Source: Butyriboletus loyo
Lineage: Eukaryota; Basidiomycota; Agaricomycetes; Boletales; Boletaceae
Assembly: GCA_038093515.1 (NCBI GenBank)
Contig: JBBPSI010000077.1
Coordinates: 1-64,000, forward strand
Direction of reading: 5' to 3'
DNA: 64,000 nucleotides
Made by a program: the position numbers and the translations under genes. Within the stretch, counting starts at the first letter, position 1; each line of letters opens with the position of its first letter. Below are positions 35,701-48,341 of this stretch, one piece after another. The notes below the pieces were generated by a model. That model was not told where the DNA came from. It searched no databases and saw only the letters and a list, made by a program, of their open reading frames with translations.

Positions 35701-37386
35701 AGCCAAGGGCTCCGTCTGCTACGGCCTTGGACCTAAAATAGGGAGCCATTAAGCACCACATTCATGAATCAGGATGCGAGAACCAATGAGAGAGATTCAC
35801 GTTTGATTGTCTGGTCGGCTAACTGTGATTTTCAAGGATGCAAGGCGCTCTTGGAGTTGAGTAAAGAGCCAGGGACTAGCAGCGAATCCTCCCACCAACC
35901 ACACGGACTGGCGAGAATGAAGACGTGTGGCTCCACTCAACGCATGGAAGTACCTACTTTGATCATGCCCTGGGATGCCCCGACCTGAGCGTTGATCGAG
36001 GTTATAGCGGCTTGGATAGACGGCTCAAATAGCTCCGCAACCTCGACGCTAGGTTACTGTGAGTTGAGAAACCTGCGGTGTGAGGGAAGTGACATACCCT
36101 GTGAGCTTGAGAGATCCACCGCGGATACCTACAGGCAGATCCTTGTCAAGTGGGGAACCAAATGGAACCCATTGGATTTCGTTCTTGTCGCGGAACAATC
36201 GTTTGGTCGTCTCATCGAACCGTTTGGTGATGTGATCAATAGAGTCAGAAGTCCCGTATTTGGAGGCCTTGAGTTTTTCTGGTTGGAAGTGAGCCTCGTC
36301 GAAACTTGTAATCGGTCGACATACCCGCCAAAAATTCTCTTGCCCTCCGACTGACGAAGACCGATCCTGCGAATATACCTGTCAAGCCCGAATTAGTGAT
36401 ATGCACATCGCCTCTCAGAATGCGGTGGACGGACAGTCCGGTGGTGCGATTTCCTCGATGACTAGCGGATTTGTGCCACGCACTGCATAGGAGCTGATAT
36501 CGAGTGTGCCACCGCCAGCGTCCGCAACCAGGAAGCCGTGCCTGGATGGATTCTAGGGCAAAGGGTTAATGAACGGCATCACAGGATGACGAGGCCACAT
36601 ACAGAAAGAACGTCGGCGGCAAGTCCACTCTGAACGCACGCGTGAAGACTCGCTTCGCCTTCCGTGACGAACCGGATTCGCGCACGACCGTCGTCCGTGT
36701 CGGGGATTAAACCGCCGTAAACCGCAGCACGACGCATCTTGGTTTGTTGTGCACCCTCCCAGCCGTTTGGATGGCTGAGAACGAACTCGATGGTATATTC
36801 GACAGCCTGCCACAAGGCTTTGCCGTTTGCATGGGTATCGATGATAAAGCTACGCGTGCATTGGAACAGATAGCGCAGAAAGTCGCCAAATACGTAGAGG
36901 GCCGTCTTGTGGCGTGGAAGGGTGCTGAGCCGCATTCCGTTCATGTTGAGTTTCATAGACTTGGGCCGCAAACGAAGCTTGAATCTGTGCGGAGAGTCGA
37001 CGGGCTAAATATCAGAGATCTGAGATGTGACATACAGTTCTGCTTTGATCCAGCCATCGTCTTCTGCTTGGGAGATAACCGACGTGTTGTCTGCCTCTGC
37101 ACCAGCACACATGACGTTTCCCTCCCTGTCGTAATAGAGTACGGATGGGATCTTGCTATTCCCCACAACGTGCTCCTGGCCAGGAAATCTGCCCTGGGCG
37201 ATGGGCAAAGAGGAAGGAGAGGGAGGGGAGGACATACCGAGTGACGCCATGAATTTTTGGTACCTCGCCTGGTTCGAGGATTGCATAGGACACACCACTA
37301 AAGGTAGTTCCGACATCGAGGGCGATGACGAGCGAGCGGGCAGCGCCAGTATAGGGCTTGCGCATGTCAGAGGCGGACTTGATCAT
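32772..37386 (-). CDS. HSPA12-like Hsp70 ATPase with long disordered C-terminal extension
   Basis: About 1330 residues in 13 exons. The N-terminal 600 residues are an Hsp70/actin-fold ATPase of the HSPA12-like class. They show phosphate-1 loop LVIALDVGTTFSGVSY, connecting segment FVTEGEASLHAC, phosphate-2 VADAGGGTLDISSY and adenosine motif VWLVGGFAASPWL, and end with VEIHFGLTEFKARIKW and YGPASIVYSESG. A canonical substrate-binding domain is absent, as usual in this class. Instead the frame continues for about 700 residues: Ser/Arg repeats (SRASRAPSRAASRP), His/Ser and Gln/Pro runs, a long RERE/AERE coiled coil, a 12-Ala run, acidic low-complexity sequence and a Lys6 end. Joining depends on a 14-nt exon at 35047-35060. 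The start is the ATG at 37386. Confidence 0.85.
34049..34331 (-). repeat. Alanine run and RE-rich coding repeat in the Hsp70 tail
   Basis: Imperfect CTCTCN-type repeats encode ERERAEREQAERE-like heptads of a long single alpha helix or coiled coil. They are followed by GCN repeats (34049-34081) encoding 12 alanines. Such repeats are slippage-prone and probably vary in length between strains. Confidence 0.8.
35047..35060 (-). other. 14-nt microexon of the Hsp70-like gene
   Basis: Introns 34990-35046 and 35061-35115 flank 14 bases encoding Gly-Lys-Ile-Lys plus part of Tyr. Because 14 is not a multiple of three, skipping it would break the frame before the conserved GPASIVY. Confidence 0.75.
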
Positions 37387-37629
37387 GATGGGGCATAACA
37401 GGATCGTCAACGCCGAGAAAATCTACACGAGGATGGCGGTGAGGGTACGGATCGGAACGTGAGGAGAGCAGTACAAAAAAAGAGCAACGAGGCAGCCTCA
37501 AGGCGGCGAGGATACACGCAAGCCCTCCATTTCCAGTCTCTTCTGGCCCTTAAATCTCCCCGGCCTCGCTAACGAATAATCGCTCTAATCAGTGATTATC
37601 TGAGTTTTATCCGTCCCCAGGCTGCAGCA
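37387..37629. promoter_or_regulatory. Divergent promoter region, Hsp70-like gene / coiled-coil gene
   Basis: Only 243 bp separate the two divergent ATGs, so the genes probably share promoter elements. No clear TATA box was seen. Confidence 0.5.
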
Positions 37630-39310
37630 ATGCTCCCTGTCGCCAACTTCCATCTCAGAGACCTCTACGAGACCACCATCGAGTTCTTCTCCCTTCGCAA
37701 TCCCGCCCCCTTTCCCTTCCGCACCCTCAGCAGCTCCACCGACGACTCCGACTCCGACCACGAACACATCCCCCTCACACCACGGGACCTCTCCCCAGTC
37801 CCCGATCCCGTCGACAGACTCCAGAAGGAGTGCGCTGACCTCCGTGTCAAGTTGCATGCTGCTGAACGTACCCACTGTCCCCGTGTATGTTCTTGTCGTT
37901 CTATCGGTGCCTCCGCTGCAGCCTGTACTCTTTACACTATGCGACGTGAACATGACACTACCAAATCCGAACTCCACCGCTCTCAAGTCGAACTCGCTCG
38001 GTTGGAAGAGCGATGCAAGCTGCTCGAAAAGACCCTCAAGGACACCAGAGAGATGCTGAGAACACGAGAGATCGAAGTCGAGACGCTGCGGAAGGAGAAG
38101 GATAAGCTCGTCGCCGACCGCCATTCCAGGGAGCGTCCACCCTCCGCGACCCTTGAAAGATGCCGTAACCAAAACATAGTCCGCCATCGTTCGAATTCCA
38201 CACAGTCTCTACTCTCTCAACAGATTCGGCTCAGCGCAGACTGGTCTGACCACCGCGATGTCGAGACTGTCTCTCAGGCCTGCGGCGGTCTGCGGCGTGC
38301 CTGCGACGTCTCTGCTGACAATATGTCCACCGTCTCAGAAGAGGAGCGCGCACAGGCAAAGAGCATGGAGACTTTCCTCACCAAGATCGACCTATGGTCG
38401 GGTGCGCAAGTCATCCAAGCCGTTCAAGACCTCAATTCAGAGATCCTGCAATTCGCTGCCTCCGCCGTCGAGCTCTGTACCTTTGCAAAGCAGCGTCCGA
38501 CTCAGCCCAGGATTTCGCAGATCCAAAACGACGTCGCGTTGCGATTGGGTCCATCTCTGACACACACCCTCTTTACTCGCGACCATTCGCAGGATCCGAT
38601 GCTGGTGCAAATTGCTTTGCAGGGCTGTATCTCGTACTGCATATCTCGGGCCCTTTCATCGTTCTGCATGGGTTACCAATCCAAGGCCAACATTACGCTA
38701 ACTCAAATTTATACCCACATGTTCCAGTCAGGTGTGTGACTCCATTCTGATCGCACCACCCTTCCGTAATTCATGTGGCGCTCCATCATCAGAACCACAG
38801 CCTACATCATCTCGGTGGAGAGCCCTGGCGCACAAACATATCCACGAGCTCCACCCTGAACTGGGTGATTACGCTGCAAACGAAATGACGGAAACCATCT
38901 TCCGTTGGTCGTACGATCTCTTCCTCATCTGTGGGAGCACCAGCACGCAGTCCAATCCGTCATCTCGCGAGGCGTTCCGCACCCGCTTCGGATCCCAAGT
39001 CAGGTGCATCTCCAAATCCGCTTGCAGGATAGCAAAGATTGTCAGAGAGGAGATCATGTCGACAAACTTCGAGGTCATTGGAGCAGAGAGTGGTCGGACA
39101 TTTGAGACCCAGGGGATGGTGGACGCATTTGAGGACTATGAAGCGTCGAAAGGTACGGTGCTTTGCACAACCGAGTTGGGCCTCCGATGCTCGACGCACA
39201 AAGCAACTACGGAATCCTTGGCATCGCGAGAAGAGAATATCGAGCGGCGGCTGTTACTTCGACCGAAAGTCATCCTGGAGTCGGCGGTGGACATGCTCGA
39301 TCAACGATAG
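37630..39310 (+). CDS. Coiled-coil protein of unknown function
   Basis: About 540 residues with one intron (about 38731-38791). Residues 60-185 form a coiled coil (LQKECADLRVKLHAAE, LARLEERCKLLEKTLKD, TREIEVETLRKEKDKL). A globular domain follows from LTKIDLWSGAQVIQAVQDLN through the second exon, with conserved-looking HELHPELGDYAANEM. Cys-rich patches occur at CPRVCSCRS and near VLCTTELGLRCST. I recognise the pattern as a recurrent uncharacterised Agaricomycete family but cannot give a function. It is transcribed divergently from the Hsp70-like gene. Confidence 0.75.
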
Positions 39311-39841
39311 CCCGCATCCTGCATCCTTGACGAACGCCATACCTTGAAAGGAGCCCCTCGTTCGAAGCCTGTCGTATTACTATCCACTCTGCATTGACAC
39401 GCTATCGTTTTATTGTACTTTTTCACGCCACACCACGCCATGGACACTCGATCATGCCAATCCTAACATTTGTTATTTTTTGTGTACTGCGCTTTGTCGG
39501 ATGCTACATATTCGTTCATGAGCACCATGTACTTGACTCCTGTCCTGGTGTATTCCCTACTGACACCAGACCCTTTGAAAAAATGTGTGTCTGTTCCGCT
39601 CGCAACCAGTCCTCTAGACTGATCGAACTTGCTCAACTGAAGTCGCGAATGGGGGGATGTTCATGGGGGTTGGAGACCGAACATGCCGGCCTAGTTCGGA
39701 GCTGTGCGTGCACGCTGTATGCAGCTGTGTTGAATCCCAAGCGCAGAGATACGCGGAAAAGACGTGCACCGTGGATGCTTTCCTCTTCTGGGAATTTCCG
39801 TAGAGTTACGCAAAGTGTCATGCAGACGAGCTACTCAATCC

Positions 39842-42800
39842 ATGAGCACGAAGAAGCGTAATCGGGGCCCCAGCCTGCCAAAATCCATCTTGGAACATAT
39901 CGATCGTCATGACGCCTCTGGTGTGTGTACAAAGTCGTTCATTCATATGCCACTCATTCGGAATCAAGTCGGACAAGGTCATCCACATCGTAACAAGGGC
40001 AAAAACATCCACCTTTCTCGCAAGGATGCCCGCAAGCAAGAGAGGCTAGATCGAAAAAAACGCAGAGCAGACCATTTATCGACCACAGCCGTTGATCTAA
40101 AACGCAAGGCCGAGGAGGAGTACGCCGATGTCCCCTACTCTAAACGAAGGAAGACGGACCGTTTTGCGGACGAGGTCAAGAGCTCGAGCCCTCCTCAAAT
40201 CCACAATACTCGACCGCCGCGCGGTCCTTCCGAGCCCTCTGACTCGTCGACATCGACAAAAACCAAATCGAAATTCACAGCACTCGAGAAGCTTGCTTCC
40301 AAGTCGACCCCCAAAGCTCCAAAAGTTGCGTCTCGTGTCCTTCGAACTCGGGAAGAGGCAGAGGAAGACGCATATATCGCCTATCTGGAAGCCAAGCTAG
40401 GGTATTCGAACGGGGCCAAGCGCAGGAAAGGGGACGAGGTTGATGGGCTGGCTGGTGGGTACATGCACTCGCAATATTATGGACCCGGACATGCTGAAAC
40501 GTGCACTCAGATTTGCTCGACTTTGCCAATGGGCTCGAGGTCTCCCTCCTGGATGTCCCTGGCCACTCTGACGCCAAATTGGATCGAGACTCTTCAGAAG
40601 ACTCGGATACTTGGCACGTACCAGACGACGGGGAGTCTTCCGAGGTGGGTGAAACATCAGACAACCACACCGAATCTAGCCCGTCAGACAGCGGCGGCGA
40701 CGAAGACGAGGCTGAAGAGGCGGACAGTGACGATGAATGGACTGGTTTTGGCCCAAGTGACAACGGTCTACCCCAACACGATCAGGCTACCAAGGATACT
40801 GACATCACAGAGTCCGAGATACGACCATCGGGTACGCATCTCATTGCGAGTCAGTGCAATGCCAACGACACATTTCCAGGGCGATACATCCCGCCCGGTC
40901 TGAGGAAGGAATCCGGAGGAAGCGAAGGGGAGGATATCGTAAAGCTCACTCGTCAGCTCAAAGGCCTGATCAACCGGTAAGCCGGGTGGGCGAATCCGTG
41001 TCGTGCTTATCCTATCCTGCGGTGCATAGAATGAGCGAGGGAAATATGTCAACAGTGCTAGACGCTATAGAGGAGGTGTATCGCAATCATCGCCGGCATG
41101 GTTAGTATTTGTTTCACAGAGCTATGCCCTACTAACGGTCTCGTACAGACGTAACATTCACCTTGACTACCTTGATGATCGACGGCATATCCTCTCATTC
41201 GATGCTCCTTGATTCGTTCGTCGTCTTACATGCAGCGTTTATCTCTAGCTTGCACAGATTGGTTGGCGTCGAGTTTGGTATGAACAGTCCCTGCAGAAAT
41301 AGCCGTGTGCTAAGCCCAGCTTTACATCGTCTCAGCTGCCTTTGTCGTTCAGAATGTCGTATCAGCCTATGAACGTCATCTTCGAGATTACGAAAGTGAC
41401 GTTTCCGACGTCACTACTCAATCCGAGGAGCGAGGGAAAGAATGCTCTAATCTCATCGTCCTCTTATCAGAGCTGTACAATTTCCAAGTGATCTCTTGCA
41501 TTCTCTTGTACGACATCATCAAGGGTCTACTTGCCAAAACGCTCACTGAGTTTCGAGTCGAGTTGTTGTTGAAAATTCTGCGCAGTACGTAGGGGTGTCG
41601 AGTCTTCCCCCCTCATCTATTCACGTCGACAGATTCTGGGCAGCAACTTCGGCAAGACGATCCCTTAGCACTGAAAGATATTGTTACAGTAGCGCAATCC
41701 AGCATCGCAGATCAAGGTGATAGCTTGAGGTGATTTCTCATGTCTACTATCGACTATCACTCTTTGACACGACTCACCCAGTTCACGCACTAAGTTTATG
41801 ATCGAGACGCTCACTAATCTCAAGAACAACAAGAACAAGAAAAGTGCGACACAACATCAGGGAGGCGATGCCGTCGAACGTATGAAAAAAACATTGTCGG
41901 GCCTCGGCAAGAAGCGTCATGGTGAGCCGCACCGCATGCATGTTTCCTCGCAAAATAACATGAAGTTGTTACTAGTACAGGCGCACGAGGCGCTCCGGGT
42001 ATCATTGGACGACCTCCGTGCTGCAGAAACAAAGGGTAAATGGTGGCTAGTCGGTGCCGCATGGGGAGGCAACCCTCTCGTCGACCAGCAGCGTGATACC
42101 TCCGCAAAGCAGCACGAGGTCGATGCAGAAGACATAAGTAACACGACACTCGTGAAACTTGCACGGAAACAAGGCATGAATACGGATATCCGCCGGAGCA
42201 TCTTTGTCGTTTTGATGAGCAGCGACGTAGGCGGTACCCTCACCATGCTGGTGATCTTTTCTGAAGTTCAAATCTCGTAGGACTATCTGGATGCTTGCGA
42301 ACGACTGGCGCAACTCAAGCTGTCGGAGGTGCAACAACGCGAGATCATCCGTGTCGTCCTCCATTGCTGCGGTAATGTGCGTTGCCTCGGTCTCTCTCCG
42401 CTTTACACATGAACGTCAAGCCTTGTGCTCTAGGAAAAAATGTATAACCCGTACTACGCCCTCGTTTGCCAGCAACTCTGTCAAAGGTCACACTCCTACA
42501 AAATTACGCTCCAATTCTGTCTGTGGGATTTCCTCCGAGACCTGGGCGAAACGGACGTGGGTGGTGCAGAGGTCATCAAGAATCTCAAAGACCATGACGG
42601 TCGGTTTGAGCTCAAGACCATCTCGTCGTCGCGAATAAAGAACATTGCCAAGGCGTATGGATGGTGGATTGCAAGAGACTGCTGTTCTATCACTATTTTG
42701 AAGGTAACCTTGAGTCGGTGGTCGTTCTCGAGGCTCTTGCTGATCCATCGCACGCGCAGCCCGTCGACTTTACGGTACTTAAACCACAGACGCAGAAATT

Positions 42801-43065
42801 CCTCCGAGAGTTCTTCGTACAGATATTCGTTGCGAGTCAGACGTCATCGTCAGTGCTGACAGACGATCTCAACGAACAAACATCGCGCAATCGAGGGACG
42901 GTCGAAGAAATCTTCATCAAGGCAACCAAAATCGAAAACTTGGGTCTTGGACTGATATTCTTCCTCTCGAATATGTTCAGGGGAGAGGAGGGATTTCTCG
43001 GGTGGGCAAGTGCGCTAGCAAGGGAGACGCTGCAGACGGGGATGAACGAGATTCCGAGGCTATAA
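39842..43065 (+). CDS. SGD1: SGD1/NOM1, nucleolar MIF4G and MA3 domain protein
   Basis: This protein is needed for 18S rRNA processing and small ribosomal subunit assembly. The model has about 870 residues with 12 introns. The N-terminus is Lys/Arg-rich with nuclear localisation signals (KDARKQERLDRKKRRADH, YSKRRKTDRF) and then acidic (DSDDEWTGFGPSD). GRYIPPGLRK and LTRQLKGLINR open the MIF4G domain, which continues through SNLIVLLSELYNFQVISCIL and SSRTKFMIETLTNLKNNKNK. KGKWWLVGAAWGGN follows. The MA3 domain includes RRSIFVVLMSS, DYLDACERLAQL, PYYALVCQQLC and FCLWDFLRDLGE. The ATG at 39842 is the first in frame and starts the basic region. Confidence 0.9.
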
Positions 43066-43250
43066 TATTCGCATTCTCGGTAGATGACTCCAAGAGTGAT
43101 GTATCTCGATCTCGATCCTGATTCATCCAGAAGCTACTCGCTGACCAGACATCCACAATTAATGGCCCATGCCCAACAAAATTCTACTGCACACTCAGAC
43201 GGGAACCCGATTGACAATGCTCTCCCGGTCTCCATAGAGAGTGACTTCAG

Positions 43251-44213
43251 TCAGCCAAGAGACGCCGGCGACTTTTGGAACGCAACAGTTGCGTACGCAC
43301 TTCCGCTTTTCCCTCCAAATGTAAATTTTTTGTATGGGACGCTTCCCCTTGGTGAAGTGTGAGACATTACCAAACCACAGCGAGCAGTGGTTGCACTCAC
43401 TTGTATTCAAGGTTGCTCCCCTGTGTTGCGATCTTCTGTGTCAATTCATCCACGGTGAAATTACACGCTACATACGTGGGTAAGCGTGTGAACGACGATC
43501 AGGATTCAGGAGAGCTGCTCACAAGTGATAAGGAAATAACCTCCTGGTCTAAGCAACTTCAAGGCTCGCGGGACATACCTCTCAAACGGCGCCATCCCTT
43601 GCTCATCCTTGTCCATGAGAGAAATGGCGTCATAGGTACCCTTGTCCAAGATGAGGTCCCAAACCCCATCGCTCGTACTCTCCCGTCTAGGCGCAGGGAT
43701 CGGCGACTCTGGATCCAAAAAGTCACATACTGCAAAGGTCACGTCTTTGTAGGTGTTTTCCTCGTCGTCACCGTCCTCGTCCCGCTCCTTGGCGATGGCG
43801 GTGGACAAGTCCACTGAGCCTTGGCTGTAATCGATGCCCGTCAATCGCGAGGCGTCGTAACCGGCTTCAACCATGGCGAAGAGAAGATGACCGTTCCCCG
43901 TGCCTACGTCGAGAACATTGGGACAAGCGGTCCAGGGAACGTGCGTCGAGGCCCAGTCGACCATTTTCACGACAGGCTCCTCGCCAAACCTAATGGGTGG
44001 TGGAGGGCATGGAAAGGTGTGTAGATCCTGGGAGACGTACCACACCTCGCCTCCGAGTCCGCTTTCGTGAAAGTTGGCGAGTTCGTCCGAGTAGCGTTGA
44101 TCCCAGCTGTAGGGATAGGCGTGGTTATGGCTTGGTGTCGTGGTATAGGTAGGCAAGGCACTTCACTGATCCTTCGTTCCGAGCAGCGAATGGTCGAACT
44201 CCACTGTGCTCAT
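43251..44213 (-). CDS. EFM4: EFM4, eEF1A lysine N-methyltransferase
   Basis: This is a class I SAM-dependent methyltransferase that modifies a lysine of translation elongation factor 1A. The model has about 264 residues in four exons. Exon 1 gives MSTVEFDHSLLGTKD, spliced to HWDQRYSDELANFHE, the family's typical N-terminus. Motif I is NVLDVGTGNGHLLF, an Asp loop occurs in LTGIDYSQGSVDLS, post-motif signals are WDLILDKGTYDAISL and LKLLRPGGYFLITSCNF, and the end reads KKFTFGGKSGSAYATVAF. The ATG at 44213 is supported because the next in-frame ATG would lose the conserved TKDHWD. It converges with SGD1, with stops 185 bp apart. Confidence 0.92.
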
Positions 44214-44516
44214 CGTGCAAGCGTAGCTCGATGATGGAGAGATGAGTACGGTAGGGACAGCTGATGGAGAGCTGAAGTCAGGATGAAGATTAGTCAGCAA
44301 CGAGGAACCATCGGAAATACATGATTGTTGCGAGCTCAATGGAAAAGAGATCGGAGTCAAAGTGACCCGGGTGAGAGTGGCGAGTAGTATTATAATGTAA
44401 AAGTGGGTGATAATGTTGTATGGTACATGACTGAAACTTTTTGAGAAGCGATTGAGTTACGCAGAGGCGACACTGAAGCTACAGCAACTCACTAAAATGA
44501 AATATGCAATGCAATA

Positions 44517-44893
44517 TCATCGTTTCCCGTCAGTTTTTTCGAGCAAATCTTTTGCCTCGTTGATTTTACTCGCGAGGTAAGGCGAACCGCCTCGGTCGGG
44601 ATGGTTGGCCAACATGATTTGACGGTGAGCATCCTTGAGTTTGTTGCGGAGCATAGACCCATCTCTGCCGACAAACATGAATGAGAAATGAAGACATGAC
44701 TAGACGAACGACGGTGGACGACGTACTTCAAGCCGAGAATTGCAATGGCCTCCTTGCGGTCCATTTTGGCTTTGAACCCTCCCCTTGCCCATTGATCTGT
44801 TGCTCCTTTTCCAAGAACACCACTTCGAATGAGGTGTCTGCCTACTAGGGCGGCCGTCACCGCACCAAGACCGACAATGACAGGAGTTGCCAT
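44517..44893 (-). CDS. PAM18: PAM18/TIM14, J-protein of the mitochondrial import motor
   Basis: PAM18 stimulates mtHsp70 in the TIM23 presequence translocase. The model encodes 104 residues in two exons with a 63-nt intron. The membrane segment is [18 protein letters not shown] at the N-terminus. The matrix part follows as [18 protein letters not shown] and the J-domain end, with [20 protein letters not shown] carrying the HPD tripeptide. [11 protein letters not shown] closes it. Length and order fit the family exactly. It is divergent from helicase 1, with 392 bp between starts. Confidence 0.93.
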
Positions 44894-45207
44894 GTTCTCG
44901 AGTTTGGCTGTATGCGTTGAACGGTCTGATACTATTATGTCTGACACGTGACCCTTTGAAAAGACAGTGCTGCAGCACATTGGCGACTCCGACTTTATGC
45001 TTTGTACATTGAATGGATTTCGACGATGCGTCTCCATATCAACCTCGCAATGCCAGAGCGTCGCTCATTGTGCGGATCCCTTGACGCGCAATCATCTCTA
45101 TTATATCGTCTAGGTGACTCACTCCAGTACTTGCTGTGCCCTGTGGGTACGCCGTTCCCTTCTTTATTCGGACGAATGCAGGTTGAGTTTCCGTTATCAC
45201 AGGATGT

Positions 45208-45214
45208 TATAAAA
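45208..45214 (+). promoter_or_regulatory. TATA box of helicase 1
   Basis: TATAAAA lies 72 bp before the ATG at 45286 with CT-rich sequence between, as expected for a fungal core promoter. Confidence 0.55.
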
Positions 45215-45285
45215 GAGAGATGCTGTGCGTGCCAACGGGTCGCTTTTAACCGTACGCCTCTCCAGTTTCATCTGTCTTCGCGTGC

Positions 45286-47987
45286 ATGTCGTTCACAATC
45301 ACTCAGAACCTATTCCTTAACAATTCCACGACTATCACAGTCGTTAGATGCAACGACGATGCCATGGACGAGCACCACCTCCAACCCTTTGTGGATTCCA
45401 CAAGTCACATTCTTGGCATCGCCGCCACCTATGGCAAGCAATGTCAGCTTTCGTCGATCGCTTTCTCCACGCTTTCGCAGGCACTCGTAGTGAGCATACC
45501 CGCGCGCCACGTTCCCCAGCCTAAAGAGACTGCGACACAACGACGCGTCGCTAGAACCAGGAGTCTTATCCAAGATCGTCTTCTCCGAAATTCGAAATTT
45601 CAAAAGTATGCCTTCAGGATGGACCAACTTGCAGTCGCCTTGTATCTGGACTTGTCGATCCGCATCGATGACGCTGTAGACATGCTATCGGTGACCCCCA
45701 ATGATAGCAGACAATCTCCACAGGCATTAATGAATGCAATGGGTGGCGAAGTGACGCTACGCAAGGAGAACGTGCTGTCACTGTTTTTCGGCACTTCAGA
45801 GTCGCCGACGGTTGACGTCGCGGCCAGAGTAGCGCTCAAGGCATGGGCTGCCTGTCGAGCGGCGACCCTTCGCAACATGTGTTCGCGTTTCGTATCTCTC
45901 CCAAAGATTGATACGGTGGCTTTTCCGAAAGCGGTATGGAGCTTAGTTCCTCTTTGTGCTGCCATTTTAATACGTCACAAAAATTCAGCATTTGATCGCC
46001 ATAGCAAGCATTTTCCGACACGCAGACCGTTTGGAAGCCTTGAAACCAAACTTTGTCAAAAATGACGTCAAGGATCGTTTTACGGTGAAGAAAGGTACTA
46101 TTAACCTCAAGTGTAACCGTTTTTCCACTCGCATCAAACAGTCAGGACATCAGGTTTGCGGATGTTCTACTTAATATACACAGCTTGATGTGAACGTTAC
46201 ATAGGTCATTCAAATTGAAATACGGGGCAAAGAAGCTACGAACCAGGTAGTTGGTCGAGCCCGCAAAGTTGATGGGCGGAGCGCCCGCATTAGTGTCACT
46301 GGACCCGTTCGAGGCGATCAGATTCTCTCCGTCACAACCTTTGGGAAGGACAACCCCACTTGTGCCGAATCCACTCGGCAGGACATCGTGCTGTGGACCC
46401 TGCAACGCAGGACGAATATCTTCTCAAATCCCTTCTTCCGGGCTTTGTGGCTTCCGAAGGAGCGACTGGCGTGGCCCGAGTACAAGGAGCAGAGGGGATC
46501 ACTCCATGTCCATTCAATCACCCCTGAGCTTAATACCTCTCAGCGCGCAGCCGTCCAGAGGATATTGTCGGATAAGGACGACGATCGAATCGTCGTGATT
46601 CAAGGTCCTCCCGGAACGGGTAAAACGACGGTTATCGCAGCCTCTGTGATAAGCCACGACTACGCCAATTCTAATCAGAGTATTTGGATTGCTGCCCAGT
46701 CCAATATCGCAGTCAAGAACATTGCTGAAAAGTTCATCAATTCGGACTTTCGGAAGTTCAAACTTCTTGTGTCCAAGGATTTCCATTATGATTGGTGCGA
46801 TCATCCTGCCTTGTGTGAACTCTTTTTCTGAAATATCATAGGCACGAGCATCTATACGAAGCACTGGAACCGTGCCTCATCCGATCGGATAGATTCAAAA
46901 TGTTCCCTGTCGATGCAAGCAGGCTACTCCTTGATTGCAAAGTAATTCTGTGCACGTTGAGCATGTTCTCCAATCCCGCCATCAACGAGTTCCTGCGCGT
47001 CCGCCCAGTTGAAATGATGATATTGGATGAAGCTAGCCAGATTGAATGTGGGAACTATCTCCCCATCTTCCATCTCTTTCACTCTACATTGGCAAAGCTT
47101 GTCTTCATCGGCGACGACAAACAATGTGACCTTTCTCCATTAGTACCCATGTCGCAGCTGACGTATACCTAGTGCCGCCTTATGGTCAAGAAGACATACC
47201 GGGGCTTCGCAGCGTTTTTGAATTTTCGCATCATCGGAGACGACCATTGTTCCTCGACACGCAGTGTTTGTAATCAACATTGATTCTTCCACCTGTGTTG
47301 ATGGCAGTGTCTAGATCGCATGCCTCATGTAATTGGCAGTTTCATTTCACGAAGCGTGTACGGTGGAAAACTCCACACCCACCATGAGCTCACGACCTCC
47401 AAGGCATGTTGCTTTATCGACGTGAACAAAGGCCGAGAAGATAAAATGGGTCATAGTTGGATTGTAAGACAATCGTTTTTCAACGCTTCAACGGCTTTCT
47501 GACGCTCGTAACAAGAACCGCGAAGAGGGTCGTGTCATTGCGAAGCTCGTTCAATTATACATTTCGAAGAACATGACATTCCGTATCATTACCCCATACG
47601 ATGCACAGAGGTCTCACATAGAGAACCTCCTCAAATCAGAGAAGTTACCGTGGAAAGACAAAGTCTTCAACGTCGATTCGTTCCAAGGTTCGTTCCCTAG
47701 AACAAGCATTGTCGACAGAGGATGACTTTTTATTCACAGGGAACGAAGATGATCACATTATAGTCTCCGTTGTCCGCTCGCACGGGCCGGGGTTCCTTAG
47801 CAACCAGCGTCGGACGAACGTGATGTTGACTCGCTGTAAACGAAGCATGGTCATCTGCTCGAGTCGAGCCTTTCTGTCTGGAAAAGCCTCTGGGACGCTC
47901 GTAGGCAAGTTGGCTGCCTCCCTCTATGAAGAGAACTGGATAAACGGACATGACGTTCTTTGCGGTAGGGTTAGATTCTTTGCATAG
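45286..47987 (+). CDS. UPF1-like superfamily 1 helicase, paralogue 1
   Basis: About 770 residues with seven introns. An N-terminal domain of about 200 residues (FVDSTSHILGIAATYG and on) has no motif I know. A linker of about 150 residues then leads to the SF1B core: SQRAAVQ, motif I QGPPGTGKTTVIAAS, motif Ia AAQSNIAVKNIAEKF, motif II MILDEASQIECG, motif III FIGDDKQLPPYGQED, TQYRMP, RIITPYDAQRS, motif V NVDSFQGNEDDHIIVSVVRS and motif VI TNVMLTRCKRSMVI. All helicase motifs are intact. Most intron positions in the core are shared with the neighbour at 48342. The exact substrate (RNA or DNA) is unknown; the family includes UPF1, SEN1 and IGHMBP2. Codon use has the normal CpG frequency of the region. 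Confidence 0.88.
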
Positions 47988-48341
47988 AATTTCAATCAAT
48001 ACCTTACGCCGACCTAATACCGATCTTGTGGTGGGTTTAACGAGTTTGTGATAATGGACGAATATCAGCCAGGAGTGGGACGAAGCTAGTTTTGTATACT
48101 GTTCTACATGAGATTATACCTACATTTTGTTGACCGATATGAGCGCGGACTTGTGTGCGAAGCCCAGAGACCCAAGCAAGCGACCATCACCGGGAGTATG
48201 CGGATGTGCCATTTTTGGTAGGGTTGAATCGATCCTCGTGGACCCAAACCCGTGGCCACTCCGCCTCGTTCTTTGACTCGTACTCTCTACGCCTGAACTC
48301 GCCCCATCCTGTCTCGCACTCTCGCTCCAAAATCATCTCAT